DNA from: Diabrotica undecimpunctata
Taxonomy: Eukaryota > Arthropoda > Insecta > Coleoptera > Chrysomelidae
Reading direction: 5' to 3'
NCBI RefSeq assembly: GCF_040954645.1
Contig: NC_092807.1
Location: forward strand, 84,634,608 to 84,698,607
Length of the DNA: 64,000 nt
Shown here: piece by piece, positions 1 through 11,470 of the stretch
Layout: every line of letters starts with the position of its first letter
Position numbering within the stretch: the stretch's first letter is position 1
Notes under the pieces: generated by a model
Told to the model about the DNA's origin: nothing
What the model saw: only the letters and a program-made list of their open reading frames with translations
The model's database searches: none
Translations under genes and position numbers: made by a program

Positions 1-119
1 TTTGCTAGCTGTGTTGGATTATTTTGCTAAGAGTTGAGTGAAACCTTTCAACAGGGCTGTTGCTATTGGGATTATAGAGAGTTGTGTAGTGAATTTCTAT
101 ATGGTGAGTTTTGAATATG

Positions 120-480
120 CCTTGAATGACTTATTTTTTCTATTCTGTTTCGTTAGCAGTTGAAGTGCGTCTAGGAAGTCCAAAATAACTAAAGCATTGT
201 ATAAGTTTATTTGCAGTTTCTACCGAATTAGGGTTTTTTAAAGCATAGACCTAGCCAAATTTAGAAAAACTATCTATAACTGTGACAAAATATTGTCCAT
301 GTGTTTTATATGTGTCCGTGTATACATGGCCAAACGATTCACAACCTATATGTGTAGGTTTAAATAATAATTTCTAACATCTTGTTCTAATCGGGGTTAG
401 CAGAATATTGGCTTAATGGCGTTTACGTTCTCTTGTATGCCTCTATGACTAGTTTTAGCTGTATGATAAAATTTTAGTTT
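120..480 (-). pseudogene. Ty3/gypsy integrase fragment (H2C2 and core)
   Basis: Minus-strand translation across frame breaks gives HTAKTSHRGIQENVNAIK (about 480-415), the histidine half of the integrase HHCC zinc domain with the usual SHRG wording. Then TDTYKTHGQYFVTVIDSFSK (about 340-255) gives the start of the DDE core, and ANKLIQCFSYFGLPR (about 225-165) the segment before the second catalytic Asp. Integrase inserts the cDNA into the host chromosome. A TAG stop follows the core segment, and the expected D and E end is missing or lies off the window. Confidence 0.8.
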
Positions 481-1263
481 TTCTTTTCTTTCGTCTTAAT
501 CTGTAACATCCGTAAGAATGTATATCTGAATCGGGTAAATTCTTTTTAAAATAATTTTGGAAAATTTTAGTTAATATTGGTTCTAAAGACTTATTTTTGA
601 AAAGGAAAGAATAAGTTTGTTTTGGAATAAAATATTCTTTAATAAAGTTTGTAATGACAAGTTCATTATTAGATTCGGATACGGATAATTGTATTCGATT
701 TTTCTCGAAAACATTTTCTCTTTTTACTTTACCATTTTTGTTTTCTATATTTGTGTGACTAGTATTAATAATTTGATTTTTGAAAATATTAATAGATTCG
801 TTTTTATAGGAAATACTTATAATCGGATTTTCGTGACTAGAGTGTATAGTTTCATTATCTGTGTCCTTAATTTGGATGTCATTGGTTTCTTGAAATTTAG
901 CGTTAATAATTTTAGTTTATTCTTCTTCAGGTGGTGTAGGCTTTTTTCCTGGTTTTATAAGTATATCACTGTGGATTACCATCTTTGGTTTTTGGTTTTC
1001 AATAGTTTCATTACTTTGTGCGCATTTGTCGGGATTAATTTGTATTGAATCCAAAAGTGATTCCACTTCGTTATAGCCAAAGTCAGCTAATTCGACTCGT
1101 TTTTCAGGATTTGTGAATACTGATAAGTAGTTTATATATATATGTGTTCAGTCTCGATTGGGTTAACTTCTACTCAAAAAACTGCATCTTCATTCGTGTT
1201 TGCTTTTCCTTTTTTGTGTATAATTTCGTAGTCATATTATTCAAAATTTCACTCTTCAACGGA

Positions 1264-1572
1264 CTAATTTAGATTTGGTTCTTTAAGCAAAAATAACCAT
1301 TGTAGCGGTTTATGATCACGTATAATTTTGAATTTTACTCCAAAGAGGTAAGGACTGAAATATTTGGTTGCCCAAATGATTTCTAAAAGCTCGTTTTTGA
1401 TGGTACTATATTTCATTTCAGCAGGATTCAATGTCCGGGAGGTGTATGCGATTGGAAGTTCAGATATGCTAGGTCCTTGAGACAAAAGGGATACGATTAC
1501 GTAATTTAAAGCATCAGTTGTTGGAAGAAAATTTTTAGAAAAATCCGGATACTGTAAAATATGTTTGTTCAT
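1264..1572 (-). pseudogene. Ty3/gypsy RNase H domain fragment
   Basis: An open stretch of 102 codons carrying RNase H landmarks: YPDFSKNFLPTTDAL near its start (with the first catalytic Asp in TTDA), then PIAYTSRTLNPAEMKYST, ELLEIIWATKYFSPYLFG and the C-terminal IIRDHKPLQWLF with its conserved Asp. RNase H degrades the RNA strand during reverse transcription. The annotated ATG is only the first Met in a frame that should continue from RT, so the true domain boundary lies upstream across a frame break. It follows RT and precedes integrase, as expected. Confidence 0.88.
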
Positions 1573-1934
1573 TGATATTTTCTTATAGATATTAAAGGCA
1601 TTGACAAACTCTGGTGTATGTTCTACTTTTTAATTTTTCTTCAGGTAGTTTGTAAGCGGTTTAGTTACTTTTGAAAAGTTTTTATATACTCTCGGTAATA
1701 GTTAACTAAGCCAAAAAAGAATTCTATTTCTTTTGGATTTTTTGGGATGGGAAAGTTTTCAATTGCTACTATTTTGTTTGGATTCTGTTAGATGCCGTCT
1801 GGGATAATTACCTGCATGTCCTCGAAACTCGACTGAGTCCTTTAGAAATTTAGATTTATCTAATTGAATTTTTAGATGTGATTCTTTTAATCTGTCAAAT
1901 CCTTGTTTTAAGTTGTTTCTGGAGGGAGGTTGAA

Positions 1935-2465
1935 AATATTATTATGTCGTTCATGTAGACTAGATATACTTTACCAATTAGACCCTATTAAATATTGTCC
2001 ATACCCCTCAAAAAAGGTGGCAAAAGCATTGTTTAATCCAAAGGGCATTCTGAGATACTCGTAATGTCCGTCTTCTACATTAAATGCTTTTTAGCGATGA
2101 AGTCTGGATGCATTTTAATTTAATTTGGTGAAAACCTGAAGCTAAGTCGAGGGTTGTAAAATGCTGATATATTCCAAGCTTATCCAAGATATCCGTAATA
2201 TTATGCAAGGGGTATCTGTCGTCTACGGTTTTCCGTTGATTTTTCTGTGGTCTACCACTATTTTTCACTTCTTTTTCTAACTGGCATCCTCTATCTTCGC
2301 TACAATCCAGATAGGGTAACTGCAGGGCGATTGTGATGGTCGAATAATACAATTTTCCAGCATTTTATAGATTTGTGCCTGGACTTCTTCCTTATGTACA
2401 CAAAGGTATACGACTTGGTGTGTACGGGTATTTCGTTTGTGGTTTTAATTTGATGCTTAATTTTA
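1935..2465 (-). pseudogene. Ty3/gypsy reverse transcriptase fragment
   Basis: Copies element RNA into DNA in an intact element. On the minus strand the N-terminal peptide IKTTNEIPVHTKSY appears near 2460, then RYPLHNITDILDKLG and TTLDLASGFHQIKL (2250-2120), then [14 protein letters not shown] (about 2060-2020), all RT landmarks in the right order. The catalytic box, normally Y-x-D-D, reads YMND at 1946-1957, so the first catalytic aspartate is an asparagine. The frame shifts at least twice between these blocks. Identification as RT is firm; the copy cannot be active. Confidence 0.88.
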
Positions 2466-2521
2466 TTAGTAAATGTTAAATTTTAATCTAGTTTAAGAAT
2501 TTTATATTTATATTTAATCAA

Positions 2522-2650
2522 CTTCAAAAAGATGGCCGTTGCAAGTTTTTTTTTAATATTTCAGATACGACAGGAATAAATACTTGGATTCTATATAAGG
2601 AAGTTCCTGGCAGTAAAACCTGAAAGCTACTTATTCAGCTATAATCCATG
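2522..2650 (+). pseudogene. piggyBac-like transposase, C-terminal scrap
   Basis: Three short plus-strand frames join into the late core of a piggyBac-family transposase: KRWPLQVFF, then NISDTTGINTWILYKEVPGS, then KLLIQL. In the family this is the RW-P...D-x-x-G-x-N-A-x-x-L-Y stretch that follows the catalytic region. Frame changes occur inside a poly-T run and after PGSKT (stop). There are no TTAA-flanked ends that I can assign. I am fairly sure of the family and sure that the fragment is dead. Confidence 0.6.
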
Positions 2651-3347
2651 CAGTCAACATCGGAAGCCATCAGCAAGTTATCCTGTAAAGCCGTAAGTAT
2701 CATTTTTAAATTTTTTTTTGTAAATTTTTATGCAAGATTTGCTCTTGTTTTAATTTAATATGAAAATTTTAATTTTATATTTTTTGTACGTACAATAAAC
2801 ATAATTAGTTAATATCTTAGTTTATTTGCCCCAGGCAAGCTCGTTTTTCAGATTCGCTTCTACGATAAGATGTTCTCACACCTGAGAGACTGAGCTTCAT
2901 GAGGCCTAACAATTGCCTCCCAAAGAGAATTGTGAGTTTTTGTTATACATGGGCTTCCAACTTTTGGAGGTAGCCATATTGTTACCCATTGGCACCCACC
3001 GTTTCTAATGGGTCATTCGATGGCTACAAATTTAAGTAATTATTCTATATTAAAGCAAACTAGAAAAATAAAAAAAATATTCAAAATATAAATACGACTT
3101 CACTTAGAACAGTGGGCCCCGTGGATCCCTGTTGGCCGTTTACATAATAAAATGTCTTGGCCAGATAAAAATTAAGCAAGAAAATTTCAATCGACTATAA
3201 TCTATAATTTGTCAGTTATAGAACTTCTATCATAACTACTTACTATGACTCACAACATAATAAGTAAAAATTACTCATACAGAATCCCCTGCATTGGCAT
3301 TTTTTTATAAAAATATTTTTGTTTTCAAGGATTTTTGTTATTAAATC
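2651..3347. other. No gene recognised
   Basis: AT-rich sequence between the piggyBac-like scrap and the hAT element. The part around 2830-3010 is less AT-rich and may be more piggyBac-like 3' sequence, but I could not read a convincing protein in it. Confidence 0.5.
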
Positions 3348-3355
3348 GTTTAAGG
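3348..3355. repeat. hAT target-site duplication, left
   Basis: GTTTAAGG directly before the left inverted terminus; matched by the same octamer at 5522-5529. Confidence 0.95.
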
Positions 3356-3550
3356 CAGTGGTTCCCAACCTTTTTCCCATGATCGCCCCCTTAGACAGGT
3401 TTCACTAGTTATGAATACTACAATCGCCCCCCCCCCCTCACCCAATTTAATTGAAACAAATAATGAATCTATACAAAAGGTAAGTATCCATATTTATTTA
3501 TTTTTACATTTCGTAAAATGATAAATGGTTATATGTGTGTAAAAGAATTG

Positions 3551-5100
3551 TTAATGGCTTCCTTGGGCCTGGTGTCCCTCACATAATTTCTTTATATCTT
3601 GCTCAATGTTGGGTAATAACAACCTCAAATCCCCTCTTTCTATTATATCGAGAATATTTCTTTGTCTGTTTTTCAATATACACATAGAACTAAAACCTTT
3701 CTCCACTAGATATGTTGTGGGGAATGCCAATAATAATAATAATTTGATTGCATTCCACAAGATTGGATACACTTCTTTTATCCGCGGCCAAAATCTTTCG
3801 TACCACACTCCCGAAACAAACTTTCAATTTCAACATCATGTCTCAAATCAATCAAGTTTTCTTAAAGAAAAGGACATACCGTTGAAACTTCCACGCTGAA
3901 AGGATTGATAAACCAAGTTGGCACTTTCAGACTAGTCAAATCTTGGAATCGGGACTGCAGATCTTCTTTCAGTGTTTGAAGGTGAAGGCAGTATGTTTGA
4001 AGATCCTCAGAATCAACACAAGAAGATTTCAAGTTGGGGAATTTGGTCAGATCTCTTCTCTGCATATATTCTTCAAAAATAGATAGTTTGTCAATGAATG
4101 CTCCGACTACTCCCTTCGCTTTGGCCATATTTATGTTCTTTTCCTGTAGTTGCAGGTTCATTTCATTTAATTTTTGAAAAATATCTGATAAGTAAGCGAT
4201 GTCATTTCGCTTCTCTTGTAGTTCTGTACTCAGTGTGGGGTCAGTAGTATTAAGAAATTCAATAACAGTATCCATGAGGCTGAAGAACCGCCTTAAGCAA
4301 TTGCCTTTAGAAAGCCAGCGGATTTCCATATGTAGTAGCAATGTATTAAATATCTCATCATTTTCTTCACAAAGTGTACGAAATATTCGATCATTCTTTG
4401 GTTATTAATTTTATTTACCGCATCTATGACAAGTGGAAGAGAATCGTGCAACCTCCCACTCAAATTCTTGGCAGCCAATTGCTCTCTGTGAATGACGCAG
4501 TGAACACACAAAATTCCAGGTACTGCTTGTTTCAGATGTGCAATAAATCCCCGATGGCGTCCTGTTATTGCTGCTGCACCGTCAGTAGCATAGGCGATCA
4601 TATTTAATAAGGGAATCTCTTTTTCCTAAAAAAATCTCTTAACGACCTCAAATATGGAAGATCCTTTTTGTATCAGTAATCAGACTTCTAACAAACAGCG
4701 TCTCCTTGGCCATTTCTCCATTGTCGTCAATGAATCGGACATATGACAGCAGCAAAGCTGTGCTGTCACTCAGGGTGCTCTCGTCAAGTTGCACAGTAAA
4801 CTCTCTGCTTTTCAATTTGATGAGAGGAACTGCATCTGTTACTTGGCCGGCCTGACTGGGTCCCAACATAGTATCAACTATCTCTTTGACAGCTGGGAGG
4901 ATGAGTTCTTCTCCAATTGTGTGCGGCTTAGCACTTTTTGACTCACTGAACACAATGACTGTCAGTTGAAACAAAACAACTTTATATACCACAATACAAA
5001 ACTCGGGAACGAAAGACTCCGCATTTGAAGCGACGACAACCTCGGCCGTTCGCTTTTTGTTCGAGTCAGATCGGCAGGAGCTGTACCTTCTTCTCATCAT
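3551..5100 (-). pseudogene. hAT transposase (ZBED5-like), frameshifted
   Basis: Reads right to left in four frames. 5100-4648 holds GEELILPAVKEIVDTMLG and LKSREFTVQLDEST, with the first catalytic Asp. 4601-4400 holds IAYATDGAAAITGRHRGF, with the second Asp, and the CVHCVIHREQLAAK block. 4341-3862 holds HMEIRWLSKGNCLRRFF, the E-x-RW motif. 3808-3551 holds AFPTTYLVEKGFSSMCILKN, the C-terminal hAT dimerisation region. All catalytic residues are readable, but one in-frame stop near 4630 and frameshifts near 4660, 4380 and 3870 break the gene. The N-terminal BED finger is absent. The wording matches the vertebrate/insect ZBED5-like lineage by family knowledge. Confidence 0.9.
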
Positions 5101-5397
5101 TCTTATCCCACTTCTCTCTCTTTCTCTTTTGTGCGGATGATCGTATAATACGAAAGCTCGATCAAAGGAAAATGCAGAATTCGTTATAATGTATAATTAT
5201 AACGATAATGTATAGAATTAAATTGTATTATGATTCATAGCTCTCTGTGACTAGACGAGATGTTTGTGTTATTATTACCTGCATTGGTATACACATATTT
5301 ACCTGTTATTATCCTATGGATATCCGATCGAAAGTATTGTATATTTTTTCTCTTTTATTATTTTTCTCATTTACCCATTTCTCGTTTTCCGGATGCT

Positions 5398-5505
5398 AAA
5401 CGCCCCCCTTATCGCCCCCTTTTCTCTGTCGCCCCCCATATCGCCCCCTTCGCTCTATCGCCCCCCTGAATATCTCAAATCGCCCCCCGGGGGGCGATCG
5501 CCCCC
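5398..5505. repeat. Clustered TCGCCCCC subterminal motifs
   Basis: A C-rich run with repeated TCGCCCCC or TCGCCCCCC units at irregular 15-20 bp spacing, ending in a palindromic CCCCCCGGGGGGCGATCG block next to the right terminus. The left end has the same motif twice (3390-3435). Position just inside both hAT termini suggests transposase binding sites. Confidence 0.7.
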
Positions 5506-5521
5506 AGGTTGGGAATCACTG

Positions 5522-5529
5522 GTTTAAGG
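5522..5529. repeat. hAT target-site duplication, right
   Basis: GTTTAAGG directly after the right inverted terminus; an exact match to 3348-3355. Confidence 0.95.
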
Positions 5530-6868
<1,339 letters not shown>

Positions 6869-6983
6869 CAACCAATATATACCAATATATTTGGTAATAA
6901 TTATAACAACATTAAACTTAATGTGGCTTGTAGATCAGCCCTAACAATAAATAATCTTTATTCTAAGATAAAAGTCAAGAGAC

Positions 6984-7256
6984 TTGCTGAGAAGTCAAGG
7001 AAATGTTGACTCGCAAGATATAAACAGCATCAATAAAGAAATCTCTAAAGCCATCAGACGGGATATTAGAAAATACAACAACGAGAAAATTATAAAAACT
7101 ATAGAAAACAACAAAAGCATGAAAGCATTGAGGAGAAAAATGGAAAATGGCAAAAAAGAAATCTTCCAACTTAAAGACAAAAATGGAAATATTATCTCAG
7201 ATAAACCAAGTATATTACATATAGTGGAAAGTTTCTATGAAACTGTGAAAATATAA
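6984..7256 (+). pseudogene. LINE ORF2, linker before RT
   Basis: A basic, helical-looking segment with DINSINKEISKAIRRDIRKY and KEIFQLKDKNGNIISDK, the stretch that joins endonuclease to RT in RTE-like ORF2 proteins. It ends in a TAA at 7254 where the family usually continues FYxxLY. The downstream RT is in another frame, so a frameshift lies between 7256 and about 7300. Confidence 0.75.
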
Positions 7257-7319
7257 AAGTCAAGTTATTCCAGAGTTCATCGAACAACCAATACAAAAGG
7301 TACATAATGTAGGATCGGA

Positions 7320-8820
7320 GGATATACCAGATATATCACGAGAGGAAATTCAACATGCCCTCAAAAATATGAAAAATAATAGAGCTCCGGGGGAAGATGG
7401 TGTAGTCATTGAGACAATTAAACTAGGAGGTCCACTTTTGATGTCCCGAATTCAAACACTTTTTAATCTATGTCTGCATAGTGAAAACATTCCAAGTAAA
7501 TGGAAGAATTCGGTTACAATCCTCCTTCACAAAAAAGGGGATAAATCAGATCTCGAAAACTATAGGCCAATTAGTTTGCTTAACCACCTATACAAGCTCT
7601 TCACTCGAATACTGACAAACAGATTAGCAGCAAAACTCGATTTCTATCAATCAGAAGAACAGGCAGGATTTCGAGCGGGACACGGAACAAACGACCATTT
7701 GCAATGCCTTAAAACTCTAGTTGAAAAGTCTATCGAATATAACAGACCCCTTGCTCTTATCTTTGTCGACTTCCACAAAGCATTTGACACGGTCGAAACA
7801 GTTGCTATCTTAAAAGCACTATCAGAATGCAGAATAGATCACAGGTATGCAAATATTATTCAAAATATATACGAAAATGCGACAACAACCGTTAACCTCC
7901 ATTGCATGACTGAGAAGATAAAAATTGGCAGAGGGGTGCGGCAGGGAGATACCTTGTCGCCAAAACTATTTATAACAGTTATGGAGTACGCATTTAAACG
8001 GCTAGATTGGGAATTAAAGGGTATTAGCATCGATGGAAAGATATTCAATCATCTCAGATATGCCGATGATATTGTTCTCATAACAGACAACTTAGGAGAA
8101 GCCAGAGTTATGCTACAACAACTACAGCAAGTAACCCAGAAAGTCGGTTTAAAAATAAACTATTGAAAAACAAAAATGATGACCAATCTCTTCCCCAATG
8201 AGCTGATAGAAATCGAAAAGTCGCCCATAGAACTTGTGGAAAAATATGTGTATTTGGGTCACGAAATAAGGTTAACGCGAGATAACCAAACATGCGAGCT
8301 ACTCAGAAGAATAAGTCTGGGTTGGGCTGCATTCGAAAAAATGAGAGACGTATTTAAAACAAATATACCGATCCATTTAAAAAGAAAAGCTTTTAACCAG
8401 TACGTTCTACCAGTCCTCACATACGGAGCAGAAACCTTAACTCTCACAAAAACATCAGCCGAAAAATTGAGAAGGACACAACGAAAGATGGAGAGATCAA
8501 TGCTTGGAATAAGCTTAAGAAATAGAATAAGAAACGAGGAAGTTCGTAGACGAAGCGGAGTGAAAGACATTATCGAACATATTACAAGGCAAAAATGGAG
8601 ATGAGCAGGACATGTTGCAAGAATGAAAGACGACAGTTGGACAAAAAAATTGCTTGAGTGGAGACCACGGGCTGAGAAGCGAAGCCGAGGAAGACCCCCA
8701 ACGCGATGGACCGACGACCTCAAAAGAATCGTGACCAATTGGATAGCAGAGGTGCAGAACAGAAGCAGATGGAAAAGTCTAGAGGAGGCCTATGTTCAAC
8801 AATGGACAACTCAGGGCTGA
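7320..8820 (+). pseudogene. LINE ORF2 reverse transcriptase and C-terminus
   Basis: One continuous frame of about 500 codons interrupted only by two TGA codons (8164 and 8602). RT landmarks in order: NRAPGEDGVVIE, KSDLENYRPISLLNHLYKLF, GFRAGHGTNDHLQ, IFVDFHKAFDTVE, RGVRQGDTLSPKLF and the catalytic LRYADDIVLI. After the first TGA comes YVYLGHEI and LTYGAETLTLTK, after the second AGHVARMKDDSW and RSRGRPPTRWTDDLKR, the usual LINE C-terminus. Both stops sit where relatives have Trp, so each is probably a TGG-to-TGA change. Catalytic residues are intact; the copy is otherwise well preserved. Confidence 0.9.
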
Positions 8821-8844
8821 TTGATGATGACGATGATGAAGATA

Positions 8845-9252
8845 AAAGATAAGACTCCCATAGATAGGCTTAGTAACATTGTCTACAACATTCCATGTCT
8901 CTCTTGCAACAATTCCTACATCCGTCAAACATCTCAATTATTGAAATCAGGTATTACACTACACAAAAGTGATTCTCGACTTCACCCTGACCGTTGTGCA
9001 TTAGCCAAACATGTCCATTCCACTGGTCATCTCATGGACTATACGAACACTACAATTCTCCACCGTGAGAACAATAAATCTAAAAGAGAGTTCATTGAAA
9101 TGTCTTATATTTTCCTTAACGATTTCTCCATTAATGTTAAGAGTGACATTAAGAATCTAAGCGATATATACCACTTCTTACTTAAATCAGATACCAAGAA
9201 CAATACAACATCACAGATAACTAACTTGACTGATATATCCATTAACAACTAA
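8845..9252 (+). pseudogene. Penelope-like element GIY-YIG endonuclease, fragment
   Basis: Open over about 135 codons. It contains VYNIPCLSCNNSYIRQTS, which matches the VYxIPC..C...YIGQT start of the GIY-YIG domain of Penelope-like elements with YIG changed to YIR. Then come LHKSDSRLHPDRCALAKH and STGHLMDYTNTTILHRE, and the glutamate-bearing KSKREFIEMSYI. The family enzyme nicks DNA for target-primed reverse transcription. The RT half is absent. The predicted start lies in the tail of the preceding LINE, so the two elements were joined by insertion. Confidence 0.8.
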
Positions 9253-9705
9253 CCTACCTTTATAATTAATTTTCATTAACTAAAAAAGATAACATTCCCT
9301 TGCTTTTCTTAGATACATCTCAATAAGATATTATTATAATAATACATGAACAATATAATATAATTAAATAAAGAAAATGAAAATAATATTTCCCTATACT
9401 GGGATTTAATTTCATTCGTTTTTACCAATGAACCTTAACGATATAAATATTCAAAAGAACTACTTGAATTTGTCAGCGCATGCGTTCTGGCTAAAACAGA
9501 ACCTCACTTTTAAACTTTATAAAAATCAAAAATTTAGTTATTGCCGACGATTCAAAGAATTACCTCCTTTTAAATGTAGTTACATTGGGTTTTTCGATTA
9601 ACCTTGGGTAAACCTTTGCGTGTTAAGTTCAAAGCTACCATACATTTCAAACCTTAAAAAAACTTTTTTTGCACATAGTAACAAAAAACACCACTATATT
9701 ACTTC
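9253..9705. other. Penelope-like 3' flank, no gene
   Basis: AT-rich sequence after the GIY-YIG fragment. It may contain that element's 3' untranslated part, but no boundary can be seen. Confidence 0.4.
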
Positions 9706-9795
9706 TTCTTCTTCTAATGGCGCTACAACCCTTTGTGAGTCTTGGCCTGCTTAACAATGTTCTTCCATTCTGCCCTGTCGGATGTTACTAGCAAA
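9706..9795 (-). pseudogene. LINE ORF2 extreme C-terminus and tail
   Basis: Minus-strand translation gives DRAEWKNIVKQAKTHKGL then TAG (stop at 9723-9725), a typical last line of RTE-like LINE proteins, followed by a GAAGAAGAAGAAG tail. Only this end survives. A second, more decayed copy of the same kind of end lies at 17095-17180. Confidence 0.6.
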
Positions 9796-9897
9796 GTTTT
9801 TTAATATTCTAACTCTACAATTCTAAGTTACGGTAAGATCAATAATGTTTTAATAGATAATATATGGTAGCTAATTATAATATATTCTCTTTCAGCC

Positions 9898-9945
9898 CGG
9901 AAGAAGCCAAATTAATTCTATTTGGCGAAAACGTTCGGCGAAACA
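9898..9945 (+). ncRNA. Hammerhead-like stem, degenerate
   Basis: GAAGAAGCCAAATTAATTC then TATTTGGCGAAAACG: a GCCAAA/TTTGGC stem followed by GAAAACG, resembling stem II plus the GAAAC strand of the hammerheads of Penelope-like elements. The CUGAUGA strand is replaced by GGAAGAA. It lies about 650 bp after a GIY-YIG fragment. Weak on its own. Confidence 0.3.
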
Positions 9946-9996
9946 GTTGATACTCATTAGAGTCTTTCTTGCAGATTTCCCCAATATATAAGAGTT

Positions 9997-10148
<152 letters not shown>

Positions 10149-10194
10149 CTTAGGTTCATTTAACATGCCAGCAAAGTGATGCTGCAGATTATAT

Positions 10195-11065
10195 CAATGT
10201 CTCAATTATAACATCATACCACAACTGTCGCCAGACCAAGCAGGCTTTTTGCCTGGCGGTGGCATTAGAGAACTGTTTTTAAACCTAAGAAAAATTTTAT
10301 AAAAAGTCAATATACCAACCTATGTATGCTATATTACGTGCGTTGGCAGCAACTATGAAGCATTTTCGAAGAATTTTGTATACCCCATCATTTTATATAG
10401 CTGGTAAAAAATCTGTATGACAATAACAGCGACCAGCTTAAGAAGGAAAGTGAACTTGAGTGTTATTTTGTCAACAAGGGTGTGCAACAATGTTGCATAC
10501 TGAGTCCCATACTCTTCAACATTACGGCGAATAAATTATAAGACATGTTTTAGAGAACTGGGAAAAAGGAATCGCCATCAGTGACACCAAAATTAATATC
10601 CTACGGTACGGTGATGATAACACCCTCATCGCTATATCTAAAGAAAATTTAAAAATAACAAACAAAACTACAACATGAAGATGGCAGACCGACAACAACC
10701 AAATAATTTAAATATAAAGGGAATTTTTAACGTCGAAACAGTTAAAAGCCTAGTATTCCCTATATTCATATTGCATCTGAATGTTGGATTTAAAAAAAAC
10801 AGATAAAAATAAAATAGATCCCTTGGAAATCTATTACTAGCGTCGAATGTAAAGAGTGCCTTGAACTGAGAAAAGAACTAATTTATTAATTCTTCAACAA
10901 ATCCAAATAAAGAGGTGACTACGTACCATAGTAGCTGAAAATATTGACAAGTTGTTCGGTCACGTTATTAGAAGCATTATTCTAGCACAATTAATAACAA
11001 TAACGGAGGATAGAGACAAGTGGAAACTGACAGTACAAGAGCTTTCACGAAATCACGATACTATG
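10195..11065 (+). pseudogene. Degenerate LINE ORF2 (RT to C-terminus)
   Basis: Readable only by moving between frames. LSPDQAGFLPGGGIRE begins the RT core. NKGVQQCCILSPILFNIT matches the G-x-RQGCxLSPxLFNI block. INILRYGDDNTLIA is the catalytic box with YADD changed to YGDD. Further on, ESWILKKTD-like and DKLFGHVIRS, EDRDKWKLTV give the C-terminus. Stops are frequent, so this is an old copy. It ends near a short TA run at 11064. Confidence 0.75.
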
Positions 11066-11099
11066 TATATATATATATATAAACCATTTTTTTCGGTCC

Positions 11100-11470
11100 C
11101 TTGTTTTCTCACGCCTATTTCTTACAAGTCTTGCTTTACTGCTTCCAACCACTTCTTCTTTGGACGTCCTCTTCTTTGTTTCCCCATTTCTCCCTTCTTT
11201 AGTATTGTTTTAATATTTCGATTCTCTGGCATTTGTATAATATGACTGAGCCATCTATATCTTTGGGCTCGTATTTTTGCCGTAATTGCTGGTTTTCTAT
11301 ACATCCTCATTATTTCTTTATTCGTTCGTCTTCTCCAAATATTCTCTGCCTGTTTTATTCCTCCGAAGATTTTTCTGAGCACCTTTCTTTCCCAGATCTC
11401 TACATTATTTTCTTCCTGCTGGTTCATAATCCACGTTTCACTGGAATACATCACTGTGAGTGATGATCTA
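11100..11470 (-). pseudogene. LINE ORF2 C-terminal fragment
   Basis: A 110-codon open stretch with YSSETWIMNQQEENNVEIWE, ERKVLRKIFGGIKQ, the R-x-RWLSHIIQM block and GKQRRGRPKKKWLEAVKQDL. These are the thumb-side and C-terminal motifs of endonuclease-type LINEs. RT proper is missing, so only the 3' end inserted, as is usual for LINE copies. It lies in opposite orientation to the LINE remnant on its left. Confidence 0.82.

Larger units (their letters stand above)
1..2480 (-). mobile_element. Ty3/gypsy-class LTR retrotransposon, pol remnant
   Basis: A decayed pol region read right to left. Its parts lie in standard Ty3/gypsy order: RT N-terminus (about 2465-2300), RT core (about 2250-1940), RNase H (1572-1264), H2C2 zinc-binding domain (about 480-415) and integrase core (about 380-120). 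The frame breaks several times and the integrase runs off the left edge. I see no LTR, gag or env here. The wording of the RT motifs suggests the insect gypsy/17.6/297 group; that placement is a judgement from memory of family motifs, not a search. Confidence 0.85.
3356..5521 (-). mobile_element. hAT transposon with target duplication
   Basis: A complete hAT-superfamily copy of 2166 bp. The ends are near-perfect 16-bp inverted repeats (CAGTGGTTCCCAACCT on the left; CAGTGATTCCCAACCT read inward from the right). They are flanked on both sides by the identical octamer GTTTAAGG, the 8-bp duplication hAT elements make on insertion. Inside both ends lie clustered TCGCCCCC-type motifs, at least seven within 5398-5505, a likely subterminal transposase-binding array. 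The transposase gene on the minus strand is frameshifted, so this copy would need help in trans. Confidence 0.95.
6960..8840 (+). mobile_element. RTE-like LINE, 5'-truncated
   Basis: A non-LTR retrotransposon holding the end of the endonuclease-RT linker, the whole RT and the C-terminal domain, closed by a TTGATGATGACGATGATG tail (8820-8837). Short tandem-repeat tails in place of poly(A) are usual for RTE-clade elements. The 5' part with the endonuclease is missing; the copy starts next to the TA tract. The tail abuts the Penelope-like GIY-YIG fragment that follows. Confidence 0.88.

Noticed and set aside
689..1048. 119-codon plus-strand ORF with many Phe and Tyr
   Set aside because: It lies antisense to the region between gypsy RNase H and integrase, and its composition follows AT-rich antisense coding.
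5398..5505. CRISPR-like array
   Set aside because: Units are short, irregular, C-rich and sit just inside a hAT terminus; the setting is eukaryotic.
8259..8738. 159-codon minus-strand ORF
   Set aside because: Antisense shadow of the well-supported LINE ORF2 C-terminus.
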